Assembly: GCA_002291925.1 (NCBI GenBank)
Contig: DBAY01000034.1
Location: 1 to 35,603, forward strand
DNA from: Alphaproteobacteria bacterium UBA998
Lineage (GTDB): Bacteria; Pseudomonadota; Alphaproteobacteria; Rickettsiales; UBA998
DNA length: 35,603 bases
Reading direction: 5' to 3'
Below the pieces are notes generated by a model. That model searched no databases, was not told the DNA's origin, and was given only the letters and a program-made list of their open reading frames with translations. The first letter of the stretch is position 1. Each line of letters opens with the position of its first letter. Positions 30,508 through 35,603 of this stretch are shown here, piece after piece. Made by a program: the position numbers and the translations under genes.

Positions 30508-30698
30508 GGCACCGTACTGCCGTCCTTTGTGCAGAACGCCTGGAAGCCGCAAGAGAAGGGTTTTTCTCAGAACCTCTGCACTTGCGACAATCAGTACGGC
30601 GCGGCTTTAGCGTTATAAATCAAGATAATTCCACCGTACCGTTTCGTAAATGATATTGGCTACCAATAGCTTCTAGGAAGTTTCGCGCGGTACGATGG
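30508..30698. repeat. Inverted CCGTAC motifs between tRNA-Ser and element genes
   Basis: In the 270-base non-coding gap after the tRNA are CCGTACTG (30512-30519), its exact inverse CAGTACGG (30592-30599), CCGTACCG (30634-30641) and CGGTACGA (30688-30695). Also present are the hairpin CGCGCGGTTCCGCGCG (30489-30504) and the dyad TATTGG-CTA-CCAATA (30654-30668). Such a cluster downstream of a recombinase operon could be an attachment region or binding sites for the ParB-like protein. No gene was found in the gap. Confidence 0.4.
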
Positions 30699-30701
30699 AT
30701 G

Positions 30702-31169
30702 CTATTCGGCGGCGTTGGCAAAGCCATATTTGATGCGCTGCTCCTCCCAATCGAGCGGGATCGGCTTAAACAGATCGGTGAGCGTCAGTTGCTTGGGCTG
30801 CCTGCCATCCAAGATGGCCTCGATGATATCCGGCGCTAACAGGCTCAGGCGCAGCACGCGCGCCATGTAGGATTCATTTACCTTGATGCTCTGCGCGAGA
30901 TCGCTGGCCGAGCTGACTTTTCCGCGATCAATCATCTCCTTCCACTGGAAGGCTTGCGCGATGGCTTTCAGAATCGGCGCGTATTCCTTGGGCGGCAGGA
31001 ACTGGTCGGCCACGGCATCCGGGGCCAGGATGTAGCGCCTGCCGCCATGACGCTTGAAGCTGATCGGGATATGCACGGTAATCGTGCCATCGTAATTGGT
31101 ACGGCGCTCCTCGCGCTCACGCACTACCTGCACGCTATGCAGATAGACGCCTTGTTGCAAGCTGGCCAT
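30702..31169 (-). CDS. ParB/HTH-like partner of serine recombinase
   Basis: 155 aa. The N-terminal half is strand-rich (YNGTIT-like TNYDGTITVHIPISFKRHGGRRYILAP spans about 25-51); the middle has SSASDLAQSIKVNESYMARVLRLSLLAPDIIEAILDG, the helix-turn-helix pattern of ParB/KorB-type DNA-binding proteins, and the end QPKQLTLTDLFKPIPLDWEEQR is typical of small proteins encoded after large serine recombinases in alphaproteobacteria. It begins 35 bases inside the recombinase gene, so the two are co-translated. It probably assists or directs recombination; this is inferred from position and HTH only. Confidence 0.75.
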   Translation of the reverse strand: MASLQQGVYLHSVQVVREREERRTNYDGTITVHIPISFKRHGGRRYILAPDAVADQFLPPKEYAPILKAIAQAFQWKEMIDRGKVSSASDLAQSIKVNESYMARVLRLSLLAPDIIEAILDGRQPKQLTLTDLFKPIPLDWEEQRIKYGFANAAE

Positions 31170-32469
31170 ATACTTCCATGATGCCGTTGGGTTGATAAGT
31201 TACATCGATGCCCTGCAAGCTGACCTGAATGCGCTGCACGATCAGCCGCACGATGCGGTTCTGCTCCAGCGGGAAGAGCTGATCCCAAATCTCGTTGAAG
31301 CGCTGCAGGCTGGCGCGCACTTGATCGAGCGTGATATTCGGCTCCTGCGCCTGCGCCCTGGCATGAGTTAAATGCACGATCTCCGGCGCGGTGAAAAATT
31401 GCCGCAGGTGACCGATCACAAGCGGCTCGATCTGCTCGGCGGGAATGGAGCGCAGATCCGTGCTGGAATAGCCCTGGCGGATTGCTTTCGTGCTGACATA
31501 ATAGCGGTAATGCTTGCCCCGCTTCATGGAATAGCTCGGCGTCATCGCTATACCTTCGGCATCGAACATTACGCCGCGCAGCAGGAACGGCACATCGGTT
31601 TTGTGGGAAAGCTGTTTTGACCGCGGCGCTTTCGCCTTGAGCTGCGCCTGGGCGGCATCCCAGATATCCTGCGGAATGATCGCCTCATGCTCGCCGGGGT
31701 AGAGCGCGCCGTGGTGATGGATTTTGCCGGTATAAACCGGGTTGCGTAGGATTTTATGCAGCAGCAGCGCGTCGATTTTCTTGCCGACGCGCTTCTTGTC
31801 TTCCTGCGTTGTCCAGCTCTTGGCGCGGTAGCAGCGATCCTCCAGCTCCTTTACCATCCGCACGCGCGAGCCGTGCATCAGATAGCGCTCGAAAATGAAG
31901 CGCACGATGGCGGCTTCCTGTTTATTGATGATTAGTTTGCGGTCTTTCACATCGTAACCCAGCGGCGGCACGCCGCCCATCCACAAGCCTTTCTTTTTCG
32001 AGGCGGCGAATTTGTCGCGGATGCGCTCGCCGGTCACCTCGCGTTCGAACTGCGCGAAAGAAAGTAGGATATTGAGCGTAAGCCTTCCCATCGAAGTGGT
32101 GGTGTTGAATTGCTGGGTGACCGAAACGAAGGTGACCTTGTGCCGATCGAAGATCTCCACCAACTTGGCGAAATCCGCCAGCGAGCGGGAAAGCCGGTCG
32201 ATCTTGTACACCACCACGGTGTCGACGCGGCCCATTTCGATATCGTGCATCAGGCGCTTTAAAGCCGGGCGCTCCAGATTGCCACCGGAAAACCCGCCAT
32301 CGTCATAGCGCTCGCTGGAAAGCACCCATCCTTGCTGGCGCTGGCTTTGGATGAAGGCGGCGGCATCGTCATACTGTGCATCGAGCGAATTGTAATCCTG
32401 TTCCAGCCCTTCCTCGTGGGATTTGCGGGTGTAAATCGCGCAGCGGAGTTTCGGCTTGGCTTCCGTCAT
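31135..32469 (-). CDS. Large serine recombinase
   Basis: Site-specific recombinase of the resolvase/invertase superfamily. Catalytic Ser17 is in AIYTRKS; YDDGGFSGGNLERPAL, VVVYKIDRLSRSLADFAKLVEIF and LLSFAQFEREVTGERIRDKF complete the catalytic domain and long helix. The Recombinase domain (VPPLGYDVKDRKL, ILRNPVYTGKIHHHG) follows. The usual zinc-ribbon cysteines are absent: FLLRGVMFDAEGIAMTP stands where LLRCGHCG-type sequence is normal. 444 aa, short for the class. Its start overlaps the DUF2924 stop (ATGA). It is probably the integrase/excisionase of this element. Confidence 0.95.
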   Translation of the reverse strand: MTEAKPKLRCAIYTRKSHEEGLEQDYNSLDAQYDDAAAFIQSQRQQGWVLSSERYDDGGFSGGNLERPALKRLMHDIEMGRVDTVVVYKIDRLSRSLADFAKLVEIFDRHKVTFVSVTQQFNTTTSMGRLTLNILLSFAQFEREVTGERIRDKFAASKKKGLWMGGVPPLGYDVKDRKLIINKQEAAIVRFIFERYLMHGSRVRMVKELEDRCYRAKSWTTQEDKKRVGKKIDALLLHKILRNPVYTGKIHHHGALYPGEHEAIIPQDIWDAAQAQLKAKAPRSKQLSHKTDVPFLLRGVMFDAEGIAMTPSYSMKRGKHYRYYVSTKAIRQGYSSTDLRSIPAEQIEPLVIGHLRQFFTAPEIVHLTHARAQAQEPNITLDQVRASLQRFNEIWDQLFPLEQNRIVRLIVQRIQVSLQGIDVTYQPNGIMEVYGQLATRRLSA

Positions 32470-32909
32470 CTCTTGCCCCGATGGTTGCGCAGGCCAAAGA
32501 AGAGCGGCCCGTTCCAGCGCGCGCCAGTGATTAGCGTGGCGATGGCGCTGAGCGAGGTGAATTGCCGCCCTTCATATTCAAAACCGTCACGCAGCACGCG
32601 CACGCGATATTCGGTACCTTTAAATTCCCTGACCAGGATCGCGCCCACCGGCGGCTTGTTGGCATCGATACGCGCACGCTGCTTATTCTCCAGCATCTCC
32701 TCGCGCAGTTGAGTGATGCGTTTTTGTGCCTGTTTCCCCAAGCCTCCATGCGCCAATTCCTGCAGGCGGTAAGCCACGCGCGATTCCAGATAAGCGCGAT
32801 TGAACGGTGGCGGCTCACCCTCGCATACCTCGCGCCATTTATTTCTAAGCTGCTCGGTGTTCATATCCTTCAGCACGGCCAGCTGAGCGATAATCGGAAT
32901 ATGCGTCAT
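32466..32909 (-). CDS. DUF2924 protein
   Basis: 147 aa from ATG 32909 (MTHIPIIAQLAVLKDMNTEQLRNKWREV); an upstream GTG-type extension would overlap the 57-aa gene and lacks homology. The middle has RVAYRLQELAHGGLG, and the C-terminal half is VGAILVREFKGTEYRVRVL, FEYEGRQFTSLSAIATLITGARWNGPLFFGL, which matches the DUF2924 pattern. Members are found next to serine recombinases in alphaproteobacterial prophages; the small strand-rich C-terminus resembles a DNA-binding add-on. No ribosome site, so translation is coupled to the gene thirteen bases upstream. Role inferred: recombination accessory factor. Confidence 0.85.
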   Translation of the reverse strand: MTHIPIIAQLAVLKDMNTEQLRNKWREVCEGEPPPFNRAYLESRVAYRLQELAHGGLGKQAQKRITQLREEMLENKQRARIDANKPPVGAILVREFKGTEYRVRVLRDGFEYEGRQFTSLSAIATLITGARWNGPLFFGLRNHRGKR

Positions 32910-32922
32910 GCGGTTACCAGTG

Positions 32923-33096
32923 TTAGCGTTTGGTCGCATACACGCTCTCTTTCACTTCACAGTCCAGTAGAATGTCATCAAAACTGTTGTTTTTCCTCGC
33001 TTTTAACGCAATAGCGCGGCGCAGCCCGCGCGCTAGGATATCGGCGATTTCCTCACGGCGCTGGACGGGTGTCATATCATCCGGCGCCCGCATCAT
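32923..33096 (-). CDS. 57-residue conserved-looking protein of recombinase operon
   Basis: A small gene, easily missed. Starting at ATG 33096, which overlaps the XRE regulator's stop as ATGA, it encodes 57 residues: MTPVQRREEIADILARG, LRRAIALKARKNN and a short acidic end (DDILLDCEVKESVYATKR). It looks like an amphipathic helix pair with Arg and Lys on one face. It ends thirteen bases before the DUF2924 start and fills a gap otherwise without coding sequence. Similar small proteins occur between XRE and DUF2924/recombinase genes in alphaproteobacteria, as far as I recall; no function is known. Confidence 0.72.
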   Translation of the reverse strand: MMRAPDDMTPVQRREEIADILARGLRRAIALKARKNNSFDDILLDCEVKESVYATKR

Positions 33097-33464
33097 TCAC
33101 CCTCGATGCTCTCGCCGGTGGAGAGCTTTACCAATGCGCGCAATACCGTATAAAGCTCGCCGTGATGCGCAGGCGATACCCGCCCCAACAGGCGAATGAA
33201 GCGCACCATCGGCGGCGGCACCGGCGAGAACAGCGGATGATTTTCCCGCTCCGGATAAAACACCAGCACCGATACTTCGAACGCCTCGGCGCATTGCATC
33301 AGTTTGCTGGCCGAAAGCCGATTGATCGCGCGCTCGTATTTTTGCACTTGCTGGGTGGAAACGCCGATCTCATCGGCCAGCTGCGCTTGCGTGATGCCCA
33401 TGGTCTGTCGCAGCGTATGCAGCTGCTGAGCGATATAGCAATCCACTTCCTGCTCATCGATCAT
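33093..33464 (-). CDS. XRE-family transcriptional regulator
   Basis: 123 aa. ATG 33464 follows GGGAGG by six bases and overlaps the stop of the membrane peptide gene (ATGA). The HTH is LRQTMGITQAQLADEIGVSTQQVQKYERAINRLSASKLMQCAEAF (about 19-63), followed by VSVLVFYPERENHP and a helical C-terminus. Likely controls its own operon. Longer upstream frame is read through the membrane peptide gene and is not used. Confidence 0.9.
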   Translation of the reverse strand: MIDEQEVDCYIAQQLHTLRQTMGITQAQLADEIGVSTQQVQKYERAINRLSASKLMQCAEAFEVSVLVFYPERENHPLFSPVPPPMVRFIRLLGRVSPAHHGELYTVLRALVKLSTGESIEGE

Positions 33465-33682
33465 GGCTGGCCTCCCTGATTCCGGCATTGCGGATAAAGC
33501 CATTCGGGGATGCACACGCCGCCTTCGCAGCAGCCGCTGATCCAGTTGATGATCAGCCAGTCGAAGAATAATGCGAAGAGCAGCAGGAAGAACGCGGTGA
33601 TGATGTAGGAGAACGCCTGCCGCCAGGTAAGCGACTTGCGCCAATATTGAAATTTATTTGCTACTAATTTGATGATACCCAT
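33461..33682 (-). CDS. Single-helix membrane peptide with Cys-rich tail
   Basis: 73 aa from ATG 33682, five bases after GGGAGG. A basic N-terminus (KLVANKFQYWRKSLTWRQA) precedes one strong membrane helix (FSYIITAFFLLLFALFFDWLI), then a short tail with four cysteines (ISGCCEGGVCIPEWLYPQC). By charge the tail should face the periplasm. It heads the leftward operon of regulator, 57-aa protein, DUF2924, recombinase and ParB-like gene. Could be a holin-like or small toxin-like peptide; nothing confirms that. Confidence 0.7.
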   Translation of the reverse strand: MGIIKLVANKFQYWRKSLTWRQAFSYIITAFFLLLFALFFDWLIINWISGCCEGGVCIPEWLYPQCRNQGGQP

Positions 33683-33800
33683 GGTTGCCTCCCGGCGCTT
33701 GAATGCGCCCATGGGTATGAGGCGGTAACATGAAATGAAATTTTCTGTCCACTAAAAATTGCAGCGGAAGAAAATATATTTTACGTGTTTTCAGTGGTTT

Positions 33801-33817
33801 GTTGCCGCCTCGGCAAC
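33801..33817. promoter_or_regulatory. Candidate operator, GTTGCCG-N3-CGGCAAC
   Basis: Perfect 7-base inverted repeat around CCT, twelve bases past the repressor stop and about 120 bases upstream of the membrane-peptide start. The same dyad with one change is at 34431-34447, upstream of the repressor. A half-site CGGTAAC also occurs at 33723-33729. It could alternatively be a hairpin ending the repressor transcript, but no T-run follows. Confidence 0.5.
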
Positions 33818-33829
33818 CAAAGATTCGCC

Positions 33830-34420
33830 CTAAGCTCGTTTCACATGCAGGATGGGATGGGCGGCGGTGATCGCCACGTCGATCATCAGCGGCGCGCCGT
33901 GCGGCTGCAGGATGAAATGGCCGGGCTTGGAGCCTTTGGAAACCCAGGCCAGAAGTTTCTCGCCGCGCGTTTTACCGGCGAGCTTCACCACGCATTCGCG
34001 CTCAACGAAATAGCGCTCCTGCGTGGTCGGAATGCCATCATAAAACAGCACATCGTTGTTGCCGTGATAGGGCTTCAAGCCCTGCTGCTTGATGCGTAAC
34101 GCTTCGGTCGAATCGGGCAATCCCATCGGCGGCTCCACGCGCTCCTGCTTGTCGGCGGGGACATCCTGGATGAAGGATTTGTGGCGGATGATGCCGGTCA
34201 CCGGCACGGTGGGCATATCGAGATCGGGCGAATCGAGATCTTCCGGCGCGCAACCGAGCGCCTTGGCGATGGCCTGGCGGTATTTCTCAAAGCCTTGCGT
34301 ATAGCCGGTTTCGATGCGGTTCAGCGTGGGCACAGGGATGCCGTGTTCGCCGATCATTCCGGCCAGGCGTTTCTGCGTCCAACCTTTGCGCCTGCGCAGA
34401 TATGTGATGTTGTTGCTCAT
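33830..34420 (-). CDS. LexA/CI-like repressor lacking the cleavage serine
   Basis: 196 aa from ATG 34420 (MSNNITYLRRRKGWTQKRLAGMIGE); the frame extends upstream without homology. The N-terminal XRE-type HTH runs to about residue 60. The C-terminal half matches the S24/LexA fold by pattern: DVLFYDG, FVERECVVKLAGKTRGEKLLAWVSKGSKPGHF, GAPLMIDVAITAAHPILHVKR. At the position where GDSM normally holds the nucleophile it reads KQQGLKPYHG, so RecA-stimulated self-cleavage is unlikely. Divergent from a Cro-like gene, the classical lysogeny-switch layout. Confidence 0.85.
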   Translation of the reverse strand: MSNNITYLRRRKGWTQKRLAGMIGEHGIPVPTLNRIETGYTQGFEKYRQAIAKALGCAPEDLDSPDLDMPTVPVTGIIRHKSFIQDVPADKQERVEPPMGLPDSTEALRIKQQGLKPYHGNNDVLFYDGIPTTQERYFVERECVVKLAGKTRGEKLLAWVSKGSKPGHFILQPHGAPLMIDVAITAAHPILHVKRA

Positions 34421-34430
34421 GGCCTTAACA

Positions 34431-34447
34431 GTTACCGGAACGGCAAC
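34431..34447. promoter_or_regulatory. Candidate operator, GTTACCG-N3-CGGCAAC
   Basis: Dyad GTTACCG-GAA-CGGCAAC ten bases upstream of the repressor start codon, between the repressor and the Cro-like gene. Same architecture and nearly the same bases as 33801-33817. Further right, 34466-34478 is the 13-base palindrome TGAAAT-T-ATTTCA, and 34479-34484 is a consensus TTGACA, but no good -10 is found at the right spacing for the rightward gene. Confidence 0.55.
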
Positions 34448-34515
34448 CGTTTGTCCAGCCGCTTGTGAAATTATTTCATTGACAAGAAATTTCATTATCG
34501 GCGATGCTCTTGCCC

Positions 34516-34791
34516 ATGAAATTAAAACAATGGCTCCATATGACAGGGATGAAACAAAACGAGCTGGCGCAGCTCGTGGGCGTTTCCAAATCCACCATCA
34601 ACCGGGTGATCGTGCATGGGCGCATCCTCGATCCCGATGTCATCGTGCGGATTTACTTCATCACCTTCGGCGCGGTGCGCCCGGATGATTTCTACGATCT
34701 GGAATCCGTGCCGCCCGATATCCAGGCGCTGTTCAACACCGGCAGGCTGTGGCGTGGCCTCTCATCGCAGGACATATCGGATGCCGCATGA
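34516..34791 (+). CDS. Cro-like HTH regulator
   Basis: 91 aa from ATG 34516. HTH: WLHMTGMKQNELAQLVGVSKSTINRVIVHGRIL (about 6-38), the pattern of a short phage-type regulator, then VIVRIYFITFGAVRPDDFYDLE, resembling the dimerisation part of Cro-type and YdaS-type proteins. It is divergent from the CI-like repressor and shares its 95-base control region. The stop overlaps the next start as ATGA. An upstream ATG 34504 is possible, but neither has a good ribosome site. Confidence 0.8.
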   Translation: MKLKQWLHMTGMKQNELAQLVGVSKSTINRVIVHGRILDPDVIVRIYFITFGAVRPDDFYDLESVPPDIQALFNTGRLWRGLSSQDISDAA

Positions 34792-35108
34792 ACGACGAAC
34801 GCCAGCCATTACCTTCCCGCAGGCAGAATAAAAGCATCGAGCTGGTATTCGATGGCGTGCGCTACCAGCTCACCGTCGGCTTCTATGAAAACGGGCGCAT
34901 CGGCGAGGTATGGCTGAACGGGCCGCGGCCCGATAGCGCGCTTTACCATATCACGCAGGATGGCTGCGTGCTGCTCTCCCATCTGCTGCAGCGCTTCACC
35001 TCGCCGGAAGCGATTCTCGATTCCCTGCCGCGCGCCGCCGATGGCCAGCCTGCTTCGGTGCTGGGCGCTATCGTGCTGCGGCTCATCGAGCTGGGAGGCG
35101 GCATATGA
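34788..35108 (+). CDS. TSCPD-domain-like protein
   Basis: 106 aa from ATG 34788. The pattern RRQNKSIELVFDGVRYQLTVGFY, ENGRIGEVWLNG, DGCVLLSHLLQRF, then ILDSLPRA and SVLGAIVLRLIEL resembles the TSCPD fold found at the end of some ribonucleotide reductases and as a free-standing protein in alphaproteobacterial prophages. The TSCPD tetrapeptide itself is not present, so assignment is by general pattern. Coupled by ATGA to genes on both sides. Function unknown. Confidence 0.65.
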   Translation: MNDERQPLPSRRQNKSIELVFDGVRYQLTVGFYENGRIGEVWLNGPRPDSALYHITQDGCVLLSHLLQRFTSPEAILDSLPRAADGQPASVLGAIVLRLIELGGGI

Positions 35109-35599
35109 CCAAGCTGCCTTACATGCCGTTTTATTGCGATGTGTACCTAGTCGATACCTCGGTGCTGTCGCTGGAGGCGCAAGGTGCCTATATGCGGCTG
35201 CTTGCGCATATGTGGATCGGCGGCGGCAGTGTTCCCGATGATGATAAGCGCATCGCCCGCATGCTCGGCGTGCATGTGAATAAGTGGGTGAATATCCGCG
35301 AAACCCTGGAGGGGTTTTTGGAAAAACCCACCCCCGGTTTGCTCAGTCAGAAACGTTTGCAGCGGGAGTACCATAAGGTCGAGGGGAAAAGCGAAGCCGC
35401 CCGGCAAAACGCCCTGGCCAGATGGGATGGCAACAGCCCGAAAAATAACAATTCCGGTTATGCGGGCGCATCCGGCTCGCATAAGCGAACGCGAAGCGCG
35501 CCGGGTGCGAAGGCGCTTGCCAATCTGCTGCCGAAAATGAGCGAACCGCATCCTAAGCTAAATCTAAATATAAATATTAATAGGGCATTGTCCCATTAA
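35105..35599 (+). CDS. DUF1376 protein, phage replication type
   Basis: 164 aa. The N-terminus YMPFYCDVYLVDTSVLSLEAQGAYMRLLAHMW, followed by GGSVPDDDKRIARMLGV and the NALARW segment near 100, is the DUF1376 pattern (primosome/replication-initiator-like winged helix). The second half is low-complexity (NNNSGYAGASGSHKRTRS) and Asn/Ile-rich (LNLNININ), common in the family; members often extend further, so this may be shortened. The frame closes at 35597-35599, so the gene is complete here. Starts by ATGA overlap with the TSCPD-like gene. Confidence 0.85.
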   Translation: MTKLPYMPFYCDVYLVDTSVLSLEAQGAYMRLLAHMWIGGGSVPDDDKRIARMLGVHVNKWVNIRETLEGFLEKPTPGLLSQKRLQREYHKVEGKSEAARQNALARWDGNSPKNNNSGYAGASGSHKRTRSAPGAKALANLLPKMSEPHPKLNLNININRALSH

Positions 35600-35603
35600 G
35601 ATA

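Larger units (their letters stand above)
30432..35603. mobile_element. Integrated element with serine recombinase, right end not seen
   Basis: From the tRNA-Ser 3' end to the window edge all genes are recombinase, regulator or phage-type: ParB/HTH-like, large serine recombinase, DUF2924, two small proteins, XRE regulator, CI-like repressor, Cro-like, TSCPD-like and DUF1376. No housekeeping gene interrupts. Position next to a tRNA suggests the left boundary, but no duplicated tRNA end or att core is visible, and large serine recombinases usually use other sites. It may be a prophage or an integrative element. Confidence 0.75.

Noticed and set aside
34479..34510. Complete sigma-70 promoter for the Cro-like gene
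   Set aside because: TTGACA is exact at 34479, but no acceptable -10 box occurs 16-18 bases downstream.

Overview
The window is from an alphaproteobacterial chromosome. The evidence is its gene content and order: pyrH-frr-uppS-cdsA-dxr-rseP, queA-tgt, holB-metG-tatD-MBL, rlpA-dac-tmk, pdxJ-acpS and a long single Rel/SpoT gene beside rpoZ. The DNA is GC-rich and densely packed, and many start/stop codons overlap as ATGA. I cannot place it below class from the sequence alone. Several small palindromic repeats are scattered between the genes.

Layout. 1-8213 (+): translation, isoprenoid and envelope genes (pyrH, frr, uppS, cdsA, dxr, rseP, a periplasmic cyclophilin), then the last steps of queuosine tRNA modification (queA, tgt). 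8279-13569 (+): a small secreted protein gene that looks frameshifted, then holB, metG, tatD and an MBL-fold hydrolase, with an AT-rich orphan gene inserted on the minus strand before the hydrolase. 13566-17335 (-): tmk, a DacA-type D,D-carboxypeptidase, rlpA and mltB. 17361-18590 (+): a glycerol-1-phosphate dehydrogenase (AraM/EgsA family). 18597-20412 (-): queE-queC-queF, the preQ0/preQ1 branch that supplies Tgt and QueA. 20466-24955: a Gly-rich orphan, two tandem DUF192-type genes, a coiled-coil secreted protein, acpS, pdxJ and an alpha/beta hydrolase. 24878-30147: spoT/rel, rpoZ, lipA, a membrane protein, a Coq10/RatA START protein and a Gly/Ala-rich membrane protein. 30341-30431: tRNA-Ser(GGA).

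Immediately after tRNA-Ser the character changes to a mobile element that runs off the right end. A leftward, translationally coupled operon encodes a one-helix Cys-rich membrane peptide, an XRE regulator, a 57-residue protein too short for usual gene calls, a DUF2924 protein, a large serine recombinase and a ParB/HTH-like partner. Divergent from it are a LexA/CI-like repressor that appears to lack the self-cleavage serine, a Cro-like protein, a TSCPD-like protein and a DUF1376 protein. Two copies of the dyad GTTRCCG-N3-CGGCAAC lie on either side of the repressor gene and are candidate operators.

The main points for a second look are: repeats that supply a Shine-Dalgarno sequence, start codon or in-frame leader to essential genes (uppS, dxr, tatD); a core operon split into two convergent halves; a Tgt with a depleted zinc site; a glycerol-1-phosphate dehydrogenase in a bacterium; and the compact recombinase/regulator module with its dyads. 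All family assignments come from reading motifs by eye; no database search was run.
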